Shown in pieces: positions 17,260-25,576 of a stretch of DNA of 47,336 nucleotides. The notes under the pieces were generated by a model that saw only the letters and a program-made list of their open reading frames with translations, did not search any database and had not been told where the DNA came from. Source of the DNA: Bacillota bacterium (lineage in GTDB: Bacteria > Bacillota > Clostridia > Tissierellales > MES13); NCBI GenBank assembly GCA_009711785.1, contig VENA01000065.1, positions 1 to 47,336 on the forward strand, in the 5' to 3' direction. Made by a program: the position numbers and the translations under genes. How positions within the stretch are numbered: the first letter of the stretch is position 1; each line of letters opens with the position of its first letter.

Positions 17260-17697
17260 GTGAAAAGGGTTTGGATACTTGTGCTAATAGTAATAATAAT
17301 ATTGGGAATAATTTTTATACCTAGGATTTTCTTTAACAAGGGAGATGATAACTTGAGCTTTAAAATATTAGAAGAAAATCAAATCCCAGAGGATATTGTC
17401 AACATGTTACCTAAATACCAGGATAAAGAAAGGGCATTAAGCTGCGAAGTAGATGAAGAGATTTATGTAATAGTTACAAGGGGAGAAAAAAGGACTGCAG
17501 GTTATGATGTAACAATAGAAAAAATTGAGAAAGTAAAAACTGATGACGAAGTAGAATTTATAGTCTATGCTAAATACAAAGATCCTAAGCCTGAAGAAAT
17601 AGTTCCACAGGTAATTACTTATCCAACAGTAGTAGCAAAGTTAGAGGTTGATTCATTACCTGATAAAATCAAACTACAAACAGAGTATATGGAATAA
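17260..17697 (+). CDS. PrcB-like membrane-anchored protein
   Basis: A 145-residue protein with an N-terminal membrane segment (KRVWILVLIVIIILGIIFIP) and an outer domain. The C-terminal GEKRTAGYDVTIEKIE and VYAKYKDPKPEEIV, then TYPTVVAKL, match the PrcB C-terminal domain pattern. In spirochaetes PrcB is a subunit of a protease complex, and in Firmicutes the role is unclear. GTG 17260 is chosen over the in-frame TTG 17245 because GAGGGGG (17247-17253) overlaps the region just after TTG and is spaced five or six bases from the GTG. It is a monocistronic unit between two terminators. Confidence 0.75.
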   Translation: MKRVWILVLIVIIILGIIFIPRIFFNKGDDNLSFKILEENQIPEDIVNMLPKYQDKERALSCEVDEEIYVIVTRGEKRTAGYDVTIEKIEKVKTDDEVEFIVYAKYKDPKPEEIVPQVITYPTVVAKLEVDSLPDKIKLQTEYME

Positions 17698-17714
17698 ATA
17701 AAATTTTTTTAGTT

Positions 17715-17746
17715 AATCACTGGCATAAGCTGGTGATTTTACTTTT
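17715..17746 (+). terminator. Intrinsic terminator
   Basis: AATCACTGGC pairs with GCTGGTGATT, with two G-T wobbles and an ATAA loop. A T-rich tail follows. Confidence 0.75.
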
Positions 17747-17852
17747 ATTTTCAACTATTAGAATTTTTAAAGGAGATATACTATTTTTATAGAATATATT
17801 ACTTAACTTTAGTTTGAAAAAGTATATATGTAAATATCTGGAGGTGACAATT

Positions 17853-20219
17853 ATGGAAAGTAAGTATAAAGTTGATATAAATCTTTTAAAGAAAAAATGT
17901 AATACAGATTCTTTTAGTTTTAAAACGACAAAAGAAATAACTGAATCTAATGATATAATAGGGCAAAAAAGAGCAATGAAAGCTATCAAGTTTGGACTTT
18001 CAATAAAGAGAAAAGGTTATAATATATTTGTATCTGGTATTTCAGGAACTGGAAGAAATACTTATTCTTATTCCATAGCTAGTGAATTTTCTAAAAAAAT
18101 GGAAACACCTGATGATTGGTGTTATGTATATAATTTCATTAAGCCTGTTAATCCTAGAGCTATACCATTAGAAATGGGAAGAGGGAAAATCCTTAGAAAT
18201 GAAATAGAAAATCTTATAGAAAAATTGAAAATAGATGTTCCTAAAGTTTTTAGTTCTAAAGAATATGAAGATAGAAAAAAAGTAATTTATGAACAATTTG
18301 AAAAAAAGACAGAAGAAATTATAGATAAACTAAATGACATAGCAAAGGATTATGATTTTGAGTTTACAAAAACAGAAAAGGGACTAATAACTTATCCTTT
18401 AATAGATGGTAGACCTATGAAAGAGGAAGAATTAGAGGATTTATCTGAAGAGGAATTAGTTAAATTAAAAGAAAAATCAAACAAACTTAATTCTGAAGCC
18501 TATGAAGTAATAAAGGAATTTAAAAATTTAGAAATACTTTTAAGAAATAGAATAAAGCAACTTAATGAGAAAGTAGCCTTTGATTTAGTTGATTTTCATT
18601 TAAATAGCGTTTTGGAGGTTTTTAAAGATAATAAACATGTGGAAAGTTATTTAAATGAGATGGAAGATGATATTATAAAAAATATAGAAGAGTTTATGGA
18701 TATTAATAGTGAAGACAAAAAAAAGGATACGAAAAAGAATTTCTTTAAAAGATACGAAGTAAATCTATTTATTGATAACAATGGAAAAAAAGGTGCTCCT
18801 GTTATTAGGGAAATAAACCCAAATTATTATAATCTTTTAGGTAAAATAGAATATATTAATGAACATGGAGCATTAAAAACTGATCATACTATGATAAAAC
18901 CAGGAGCTCTACATGAAGCTAATGGTGGATTTTTAATAATTCAAGCAAAGGATATTTTATCAAAATCCTATGCCTGGGAAGGGTTAAAAAGAACCCTTGT
19001 AGGGGAAGAAATAAAAATAGAAAATATTACTAAAGGAAGTGTATTAGCCCAGACAATAAAGCCAGAAGCTATACCAATAAATTTAAAGGTTATTATTGTA
19101 GGTGATTATCATACTTATCAATTATTGTATAATTATGATGAGGATTTTAAAAAACTATTTAGAATCAGAGCAGATTTTGATATAGAAATGAAAAGGCATG
19201 ATGATAATATTGAAAAGATAGCATCTTTTGTGGCAAGTCATTGTAAAGGTGAAAAACTAAAACCATTTCACAAAACAGCTATATCAGAAATAGTTGAATA
19301 TAGTTCAAGGCTCGCTGAAAGTCAATTAAAGCTTACTTCTAGATTTAATGAAATAGTTGAAATAATGTATGAAGCAGATGCATTTGCAAGTGTTAAAGGT
19401 GATGAAATAGTTAAAAGGGAACATATAATAGAAGCTATAGAAGAAAAGATATATAGAAACAATAAATACGAAGAAAAATTACATGAATTATTTAAAGATG
19501 GAACATTATTAATGGAAACATCAGGATTTAAGATAGGTCAGATTAATGGTCTTGCAGTAATGGATTCAGGGCAGTATTCCTTTGGTAGGCCTAATAAAAT
19601 AACAGTATCAACCTTTGTTGGTAAAGATGGTATAGTCAATTTAGAAAGAGAAGTTGAACAAAGTGGAAATATACATGATAAAGGAGTATTAATACTAAGT
19701 GGATATTTAGGTGAAAAATATGCTACTGAAAAACCATTATCACTTTCTGCAAGTATAACTTTTGAGCAATCCTATGATATGATTGATGGAGATAGTGCTT
19801 CTAGTACAGAATTATATGCTTTATTATCTAGTTTATCAGAAAAACCTATAAATCAAGCTATAGCTGTTACTGGTTCTGTAAATCAGAAGGGAATGATTCA
19901 GCCTATAGGTGGTGCAAATGAAAAAATTGAAGGTTTTTATAAAGTATGTAAATTAAAAGGATTCAAAGGTGGGGAAGGAGTAATTATCCCTAAACAAAAT
20001 ATAAAAAATTTAATGTTAAAGGATGAAATAATTAAAGCTTGTAAAGAAGGTATATTTAATATTTATGCTGTTGAGAGTATAGATGAAGGTATAGAAATAT
20101 TAACAGGCATAAAAGCAGGTAAACCAGATGAGAATGGATATTATAAAAAGAATACAATAAATTATTTAGTAAAGAAAAAGCTTGATAAATTTGCAGCTTT
20201 AAATAGAGATTATAATTAG
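17853..20219 (+). CDS. Lon-related protease with degenerate ATPase
   Basis: A 788-residue protein of the AAA_32/LonB-like group (E. coli YcbZ relatives). The N-terminal P-loop is SGISGTGRNT (61-70), with Arg68 where a Lys is expected. The matching strand GGFLIIQAKD lacks the Walker B acidic pair. A long coiled-coil-rich insertion spans about 130-310. The C-terminal protease domain is complete: Ser648 in DGDSAS and Lys691 in GGANEKIEG. Their spacing of 43 equals that of the E. coli Lon dyad (679/722). ATG 17853 is preferred because GGAGGTGA (17840-17847) precedes it. It is transcribed alone and ends in a terminator. Peptidase activity is likely, but ATP-driven unfolding is doubtful. Its natural substrates are unknown. 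Confidence 0.88.
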   Translation: MESKYKVDINLLKKKCNTDSFSFKTTKEITESNDIIGQKRAMKAIKFGLSIKRKGYNIFVSGISGTGRNTYSYSIASEFSKKMETPDDWCYVYNFIKPVNPRAIPLEMGRGKILRNEIENLIEKLKIDVPKVFSSKEYEDRKKVIYEQFEKKTEEIIDKLNDIAKDYDFEFTKTEKGLITYPLIDGRPMKEEELEDLSEEELVKLKEKSNKLNSEAYEVIKEFKNLEILLRNRIKQLNEKVAFDLVDFHLNSVLEVFKDNKHVESYLNEMEDDIIKNIEEFMDINSEDKKKDTKKNFFKRYEVNLFIDNNGKKGAPVIREINPNYYNLLGKIEYINEHGALKTDHTMIKPGALHEANGGFLIIQAKDILSKSYAWEGLKRTLVGEEIKIENITKGSVLAQTIKPEAIPINLKVIIVGDYHTYQLLYNYDEDFKKLFRIRADFDIEMKRHDDNIEKIASFVASHCKGEKLKPFHKTAISEIVEYSSRLAESQLKLTSRFNEIVEIMYEADAFASVKGDEIVKREHIIEAIEEKIYRNNKYEEKLHELFKDGTLLMETSGFKIGQINGLAVMDSGQYSFGRPNKITVSTFVGKDGIVNLEREVEQSGNIHDKGVLILSGYLGEKYATEKPLSLSASITFEQSYDMIDGDSASSTELYALLSSLSEKPINQAIAVTGSVNQKGMIQPIGGANEKIEGFYKVCKLKGFKGGEGVIIPKQNIKNLMLKDEIIKACKEGIFNIYAVESIDEGIEILTGIKAGKPDENGYYKKNTINYLVKKKLDKFAALNRDYN

Positions 20220-20222
20220 AGT

Positions 20223-20247
20223 AAAGGTGGCTTAGCCACCTTTTTTA
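20223..20247 (+). terminator. Intrinsic terminator after Lon-like gene
   Basis: AAAGGTGGC and GCCACCTTT form a nine-pair stem with a TTA loop, followed by a T-run. Confidence 0.92.
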
Positions 20248-20365
20248 TTTGTGAAAAATATAAAAAAACAAAGACTAAATATTGTGTAATATGTCAATAG
20301 AAATAATAAAGAAAATAATATACACTTATTATAAGAGAAAAATAATTAAGGGGGTTAGTTAACGA

Positions 20366-21481
20366 ATGGCAGATTTAACTTTTAAAGGCGTTGAGAAAAT
20401 ATATCCAGGTAATGTTAAAGCAGTTGATGATTTTAATTTAAAAATTAAGGATAAGGAATTTGTAGTTTTAGTAGGACCATCAGGCTGTGGTAAATCTACA
20501 ACACTTAGAATGGTAGCAGGATTAGAAGAAATAAGTGATGGAGAACTTTATATAGGTGATAAGCTTGTAAATGATATCCCACCTAAAAATAGAGACATAG
20601 CAATGGTTTTTCAAAATTATGCACTATATCCCCATATGTCAGTATATGATAATATGGCATTTGGTCTAAAATTAAGAAAACAGCCAAAGAAAGAAATAGA
20701 TAAAAAGGTAAAAGAAGCTGCAAAAATATTAGGAATAAGTGATTTATTAAATAGAAAGCCAAAAGCATTATCCGGAGGACAAAGACAAAGAGTTGCCTTA
20801 GGTAGAGCGATAGTAAGAGAACCTAAAGTGTTTTTAATGGATGAGCCATTATCAAATCTAGATGCTAAACTTAGAGTGCAAACAAGAACAGAGATATCTA
20901 AGCTACATAAAAAGCTTCAGACAACATTTATTTACGTAACCCATGATCAAACTGAGGCGATGACTATGGGGGATAGAATAGTAATAATGAAAGATGGAAT
21001 TATACAACAAGCAGCTACGCCTCAACAAGTATATGAATCACCGGCAAATGTTTTTGTTGGAGGTTTTATAGGAAGTCCACAAATGAATTTTATGAATATG
21101 AGGCTAGAAGGAGATTCAGTTAAGGAGTGTCATTTAAAGTCTAATAATATAGAAATAAAAGTACCAGAAGGAAAAGCTAAAATATTAAAAGAAAAGGGAT
21201 ATTTAGGTAAAGACATTATTATGGGAATACGTCCTGAAAATATGCATGATGAAACTGCTTTTATTGAGTCTTCTCAAGATAGCGTTGTTAAAGCAGAGGT
21301 TGAAGTAACTGAAATGATGGGTTCTGAAACATATCTTTATGTTGATATTGAAGGAAATAAAATGATAGCTAGGGTTGATGGAAGAAGTGAAGCTAAGCAT
21401 GGAGATGTAATTAAGTTAGCTATAGATAAAAATAGAATGCATTTATTTGATAAAGAAACTGAAAAAGCAATTCTTTATTAA
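20366..21481 (+). CDS. msmX: MsmX/UgpC-type sugar ABC ATPase
   Basis: A 371-residue ATP-binding subunit of carbohydrate ABC importers. It has Walker [10 protein letters not shown] near residues 36-44, the Q-loop in [16 protein letters not shown], signature [14 protein letters not shown], Walker [14 protein letters not shown] and the switch [15 protein letters not shown]. The C-terminal TOBE regulatory domain (about 240-371) includes IMGIRPENM. No binding protein or permease lies alongside. Stand-alone MsmX-type ATPases in Firmicutes serve several sugar importers encoded elsewhere, and that is the likely role here. The spacing from GGGGG to the ATG is long, about 11 bases. It has its own terminator. 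Confidence 0.93.
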   Translation: MADLTFKGVEKIYPGNVKAVDDFNLKIKDKEFVVLVGPSGCGKSTTLRMVAGLEEISDGELYIGDKLVNDIPPKNRDIAMVFQNYALYPHMSVYDNMAFGLKLRKQPKKEIDKKVKEAAKILGISDLLNRKPKALSGGQRQRVALGRAIVREPKVFLMDEPLSNLDAKLRVQTRTEISKLHKKLQTTFIYVTHDQTEAMTMGDRIVIMKDGIIQQAATPQQVYESPANVFVGGFIGSPQMNFMNMRLEGDSVKECHLKSNNIEIKVPEGKAKILKEKGYLGKDIIMGIRPENMHDETAFIESSQDSVVKAEVEVTEMMGSETYLYVDIEGNKMIARVDGRSEAKHGDVIKLAIDKNRMHLFDKETEKAILY

Positions 21482-21537
21482 TTAAATCATATTTTACAAT
21501 AAAAGATAGAATATTAAAGGATTTTAAAGAAAAAGGA

Positions 21538-21577
21538 CGAAGAAACATATATACATGTGTTTCTTCGACTTTTTTTT
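21538..21577 (+). terminator. Intrinsic terminator after msmX
   Basis: CGAAGAAACA pairs with TGTTTCTTCG around a loop of about ten bases. Eight T follow after a short spacer. Confidence 0.9.
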
Positions 21578-21613
21578 GTAACAAAAAATATTATAATATA
21601 ATTAGGTGATGTT

Positions 21614-22600
21614 ATGTCAACGGAAAAAATGTTAAAACAGTTTATAGATGAAGTAAAAGAAATTATAAATACTGATATTTATATAGAGAATTCTAAGGAA
21701 AAAAACTACTTAAAGGATAATATATCATTAATTGATATTCCCTTAGGTGATTTAACTTATACAGTAAAAATACCAAAGGAAAGTAATTTAAGTTTTAAAG
21801 AAAGGAAATTAATAAAGTTTATTTTTAAAAAACATCTTAAAAGTAAGTGTTATGTAAAACCAGATATAAAGAATATAATATCAAATTTACTTAATGAAAA
21901 TATGAGTAATTTTGAAATTAATGAATCAATTAAAAATATTGGTTTTAATTTAGATGAAGGTGTATCTGTTTTTAGTGTAAAATTGTTTAAAGAAGATAAT
22001 GTTAAAGAGATTATAGCTTTAATTGAAAACATAGATAAAGAGAAGATAATAATTTCAAGACAGGATAAAGATTTATTAGTAGTTTTATATCAAGATGATA
22101 ATGTAGAAGAAATGAATTTAGCTAGGATAATAGTGGATACAATTGAGACTGAAATGTTTCAGAAAATAAAAATTGGAATTGGAAGTAAAGAAAATATTTT
22201 AGATATAAAAAAAGCATATAAAGAGAGTTTAACATCACTTAAACTTGGAATTGAATATGAAATAGCCAAAAGTATTTATAATTATAAAGATTTAATAACC
22301 TATCGAATATTATCAACTATACCTAAGGAAAAATTAATAAATATATACAATAATTTGGTTAAAAAGAGCTTTGATAATTTAGATAATGGTGAGATTAAAA
22401 CCGCTATGAAGTTTATAGAAAATGACTTAAATTTAAGTCTAGCAGCTAGAAAACTTTATATACACAGAAATACACTAATTTATAGAATAGAAAAAATAGA
22501 AAAAATAACAGGATTTGATTTAAGAAAGTTTAAAGATGCCTTAGAATTTAACTTATTATTAATTATATATAAGTATCTAAATGAAAAACATCTTGGATAA
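21614..22600 (+). CDS. CdaR/PucR-type transcriptional regulator
   Basis: A 328-residue regulator. The C-terminal 50 residues form the PucR-type helix-turn-helix, IENDLNLSLAARKLYIHRNTLIYRIEKIEKITG. Before it, about residues 120-230 form a GGDEF-like domain of the kind found in CdaR/PucR proteins (VSVFSVKLFKE, IGIGSKENILDIKKAYKESLTSLKLG). The N-terminal 60 residues do not show an obvious ligand domain such as the sugar-diacid recognition domain. It lies 37 bases downstream of the msmX terminator. Pairing of msmX with such a regulator is common in Clostridia, so control of sugar uptake is a reasonable guess. Confidence 0.85.
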   Translation: MSTEKMLKQFIDEVKEIINTDIYIENSKEKNYLKDNISLIDIPLGDLTYTVKIPKESNLSFKERKLIKFIFKKHLKSKCYVKPDIKNIISNLLNENMSNFEINESIKNIGFNLDEGVSVFSVKLFKEDNVKEIIALIENIDKEKIIISRQDKDLLVVLYQDDNVEEMNLARIIVDTIETEMFQKIKIGIGSKENILDIKKAYKESLTSLKLGIEYEIAKSIYNYKDLITYRILSTIPKEKLINIYNNLVKKSFDNLDNGEIKTAMKFIENDLNLSLAARKLYIHRNTLIYRIEKIEKITGFDLRKFKDALEFNLLLIIYKYLNEKHLG

Positions 22601-22651
22601 ATTTGTTTTATATTCCTTAAATTTAGAACTTATTTCCTAGAAATTTAATTC

Positions 22652-22685
22652 ATTCGACAAAGGATTTTACCTTTATATGTCGAAA
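22652..22685 (+). promoter_or_regulatory. TTCGACA/TGTCGAA inverted repeat upstream of ftsE
   Basis: TTCGACA (22653-22659) and TGTCGAA (22678-22684) are perfect inverted copies. ATTCGACAAA at 22652-22661 matches the Spo0A box consensus (TTTGTCGAAT read on the other strand). The sequence between them, AAAGG-ATTTTA-CCTTT, also pairs. The whole element can therefore fold as an RNA hairpin with a four-base bulge, and no T-run follows. It is either a Spo0A-type operator or a 5' UTR structure for ftsEX. Confidence 0.45.
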
Positions 22686-22727
22686 TACTTATCATGGGCA
22701 TTTAAGCAATCAGACAGGAGTGATAAA

Positions 22728-23414
22728 GTGATAATTTTTAAAAATATCATTAAAGAATATAATAATGGCGTAAAAGCTTTAAATAATATAAATCTTCATA
22801 TTGGTAAAGGCGAATTCGTATTTGTTGTTGGCTCTTCTGGAGCTGGAAAATCTACTTTAATAAAGTTATTGTTAAAAGAAGTAGAACCTACAAGTGGTAA
22901 ATTGTTTTTTAATAAAAAAGATATAACAAAAGTTAAAAATAGAAAAGTACCAATAATAAGAAGGAAAATAGGTGTTGTTTTTCAGGATTTTAGATTATTA
23001 CCTAATAAAACAGTTTATGAAAACGTAGCTTTTGCAAAGGAAATTATAGGAGCTTCAGCAAAGGAAATAAGAAGACAAGTCCCGATAGTTCTTAGTATGG
23101 TTGGACTTAGTAAAAAAGCTAGTAGTTATCCTAATCAATTATCAGGAGGGGAAAAACAAAGAGTTTCTATTGCTAGGGCTATAGTAAATAATCCAACAGT
23201 ATTAATTGCAGATGAGCCTACTGGAAATCTCGATCCTGATACTGCAGGAGATATTATGGATTTAATAATGCAAATAAATAGAAGGGGAACAACAGTAATA
23301 ATGGCTACACACGCTAAGGATATAGTTGACTCAATGCAAAGAAGAGTTATAGCTTTATCAAAGGGCAAAGTAGTAAGAGATGACCAAAGGGGTGTGTATG
23401 ACCATGAAGTTTAG
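22728..23414 (+). CDS. ftsE: Cell division ATPase FtsE
   Basis: A 228-residue ABC ATPase. It has Walker [10 protein letters not shown] (35-43), Q-loop [18 protein letters not shown], signature [14 protein letters not shown], Walker [13 protein letters not shown] and the H-loop [13 protein letters not shown]. FtsE with FtsX forms a type VII ABC machine that uses ATP hydrolysis to switch on a cell-wall hydrolase outside the membrane. GTG 22728 is selected because AGGAG (22716-22720) lies seven bases upstream and the protein then starts like other FtsE ([18 protein letters not shown]). An in-frame ATG at 22677 would give 17 extra residues and lacks a ribosome site. The end overlaps ftsX by 17 bases. 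Confidence 0.93.
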   Translation: MIIFKNIIKEYNNGVKALNNINLHIGKGEFVFVVGSSGAGKSTLIKLLLKEVEPTSGKLFFNKKDITKVKNRKVPIIRRKIGVVFQDFRLLPNKTVYENVAFAKEIIGASAKEIRRQVPIVLSMVGLSKKASSYPNQLSGGEKQRVSIARAIVNNPTVLIADEPTGNLDPDTAGDIMDLIMQINRRGTTVIMATHAKDIVDSMQRRVIALSKGKVVRDDQRGVYDHEV

Positions 23415-24300
23415 AATATTAAAGTCTATGATTAAGCAAGGTTTTGTAGGCATGTGGCGTAATCGTATGATGAGTCTTGCATCTATTGGGTCTGTAACTT
23501 CAGCATTGATGATTTTAGGAATGGTTTTAATACTAATATTAAATATAAATAATGTTACTAATATGACAAAGGAACAATTTGATGAGATTCATATATATTT
23601 GAAAGAAGATATTACAGATGAACAGATAGATACAATAGAAAATGAAATACAAAATTATGAAGGGGTTTTATCAGTAGTTTTTCAATCAAAGGAACAAGCC
23701 CTTGAAATTATGAAAAAACGTTGGGGAGAAGAAAGTGATTTATTAAATGGATTAGAAGAAAATCCATTTCCAAGATCATATATTATACAATTAGAAGATA
23801 TTAAGTATGCAGATAATGTAGTAAGTAATTTAGAGGGTCTATCAGGTATCGATAAAATAAAGTATTTTAAAGATATAGTAAAAAGAATTATAAGTGTTTC
23901 TAATGTGATAAAAAATGGTAGTTTAATAGTTATAGGTATATTGATGCTTATATCAATATTTATAATTTCAAATACTATAAAAATAACTGTAGCAGCAAGA
24001 AAAAAAGAAATAAATATTATGAAATATGTTGGGGCAACTAATGGATATATAAGAGGACCTTTTATAATAGAAGGCATACTGTTAGGAACCATAGGTTCAG
24101 CCCTAGCAGTAATATTAGTTGATGTAGCATATCAATACATCTATAAGATTTTAAATAACAGATTATATGTATTTGTTACTTCTTATATGGTTCCAAGTGA
24201 TGATATATTTATTGATGTTGTTATAATATTTATGACTATAGGTATAGGAATTGGAATATTAGGTAGCATTATATCATTAAGAAGATTCTTAAGAGTGTAA
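23398..24300 (+). CDS. ftsX: Cell division protein FtsX
   Basis: A 300-residue membrane subunit with four transmembrane segments. The first is near residues 28-50 ([19 protein letters not shown]), followed by a large outer loop of about 110 residues. Three C-terminal segments start with [46 protein letters not shown] is the classic FtsX/MacB cytoplasmic motif. The loop would bind the extracellular hydrolase encoded next. ATG 23398 fits AAAGGGG (23386-23392), so the earlier in-frame ATG 23380 is rejected. The M23 peptidase starts 12 bases later, which completes an FtsEX-effector operon. Confidence 0.93.
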   Translation: MTMKFRILKSMIKQGFVGMWRNRMMSLASIGSVTSALMILGMVLILILNINNVTNMTKEQFDEIHIYLKEDITDEQIDTIENEIQNYEGVLSVVFQSKEQALEIMKKRWGEESDLLNGLEENPFPRSYIIQLEDIKYADNVVSNLEGLSGIDKIKYFKDIVKRIISVSNVIKNGSLIVIGILMLISIFIISNTIKITVAARKKEINIMKYVGATNGYIRGPFIIEGILLGTIGSALAVILVDVAYQYIYKILNNRLYVFVTSYMVPSDDIFIDVVIIFMTIGIGIGILGSIISLRRFLRV

Positions 24301-24312
24301 GGGGGATTTAGA

Positions 24313-25458
24313 TTGGTTAAAGGTTTTAAATTTAATAAATTTCATATACTAATTTGTTTAATTTTGATACTAAATTCCATAGTTGTTTATGCAGATGGAA
24401 ATGATGTTAATGATTTGCAACAAGAACTTAATGAAAATAAAGATAAGATGGAAGAATTAAATAATGATATAAAAAATAATAAGAAAAAAGCTAACAAAGT
24501 AGAAAAAACCATAGAACAATATGATCAAAAGATTGAAAGTATAGATTCTCAGTTAAGGAGTTATGAAGCTAAAATAAATAATTTATTAGATAATATAGAA
24601 ATAACTAAAGCTAAATTAACCCAAGCTAAGGAAAGTATAAACGAAAAAAATGACACTCTTAATTCTAGACTTAGAGTAATGTATATAAACGGACCAATAG
24701 GTTATGCAGAAGTTTTACTAGGTGCTGAGGATTTAGGAGATTTTCTAACAAGGCTAGATATGGTAAAGAGTTTAGTAGATCATGATGTAGAACTTTTAAA
24801 ATATATGAATGATCAAAGAGAAAAGATTGAAACAAATAAAAAGGAATTAGAAAACAAAAAAATAATACTTGCATCAACTAAGGAAAAAATAGAAGAGAAG
24901 AAAAATAATTTAGAGGTTGTAACAAGGCAAAAAGAAAGGGAAATGACAAGATTAAAGCAAAATACTAAGGAATTAGAAAGACAATACGATAAATTATATA
25001 AAGAAGCTAATGCCCTTGAAGATAAAATTAAAAGAATGGAAAGTGCAGGTAAATATACAGGAGGCAGAATGGCGTGGCCTGTGCCTGCTTATAGAAAAGT
25101 AACTTCTCCCTATGGCTATAGGATACATCCTGTGTTTAAGACTAAGAAATTTCATACAGGTATTGATTTAAGAGCATATTATGGAACTACTATAGTTGCA
25201 GCTAATGGAGGCGTTGTAAAGATATCAGGTTGGTTAGGTGGCTATGGTAAAGTAGTGCTTATTGACCATGGTGGTGGCATATCAACATTATATGCCCATA
25301 ACTCAAGATTATTAGTTAAGGAAGGCCAAAGGGTTACCCGTGGACAAGCTATATCAAAGGCTGGAAGTACAGGATATTCAACAGCATCCCATTTACACTT
25401 TGAAGTTAGAGATAAAGGTAAATATGAAAATCCATTACCATGGATTACAAAACAATAA
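24313..25458 (+). CDS. EnvC/PcsB-like M23 peptidoglycan endopeptidase
   Basis: A 381-residue exported protein. The signal peptide is about residues 1-27 (ILICLILILNSIVVYA, then D). A long coiled coil spans about 30-245, rich in Glu, Lys, Asn and Gln. The C-terminal LytM/M23 domain (about 255-381) keeps the zinc ligands and catalytic residues: His281 and Asp285 in HTGID, and His360 and His362 in HLHFEV. E. coli EnvC, the classical FtsEX partner, has lost these, so this version probably cuts cross-links itself when FtsEX moves its coiled coil. It starts at TTG 24313 with GGGGGAT upstream. A terminator follows. Confidence 0.92.
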   Translation: MVKGFKFNKFHILICLILILNSIVVYADGNDVNDLQQELNENKDKMEELNNDIKNNKKKANKVEKTIEQYDQKIESIDSQLRSYEAKINNLLDNIEITKAKLTQAKESINEKNDTLNSRLRVMYINGPIGYAEVLLGAEDLGDFLTRLDMVKSLVDHDVELLKYMNDQREKIETNKKELENKKIILASTKEKIEEKKNNLEVVTRQKEREMTRLKQNTKELERQYDKLYKEANALEDKIKRMESAGKYTGGRMAWPVPAYRKVTSPYGYRIHPVFKTKKFHTGIDLRAYYGTTIVAANGGVVKISGWLGGYGKVVLIDHGGGISTLYAHNSRLLVKEGQRVTRGQAISKAGSTGYSTASHLHFEVRDKGKYENPLPWITKQ

Positions 25459-25488
25459 AATCAAGGTTAATACCTTGATTTTTTTTTG
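25458..25488 (+). terminator. Intrinsic terminator of ftsEX operon
   Basis: AAATCAAGGT and ACCTTGATTT pair around a TAAT loop and run into a long T-tract. Confidence 0.93.
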
Positions 25489-25494
25489 TTAAAA

Positions 25495-25523
25495 TTGAAA
25501 AGAATACTATCAGGTGGTATAAT
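25495..25523 (+). promoter_or_regulatory. Promoter for ctpA
   Basis: TTGAAA (25495-25500) and TATAAT (25518-25523) are separated by 17 bases. It lies directly after the ftsEX-operon terminator, so ctpA can be transcribed separately. Confidence 0.75.
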
Positions 25524-25576
25524 ATTTACATAACTTTAATAAAAATAAATTACTAGAAACTATTCGAGGTGAGTTA

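Noticed and set aside
17814..17852. Thirteen extra N-terminal residues on the Lon-like protein
   Set aside because: GGAGGTGA lies inside this stretch and is correctly spaced to ATG 17853.
22677..22727. Extended N-terminus of FtsE from ATG 22677
   Set aside because: No ribosome site precedes it, the codons run through the TTCGACA/TGTCGAA element, and the GTG at 22728 has a well-placed AGGAG and gives the usual FtsE start.
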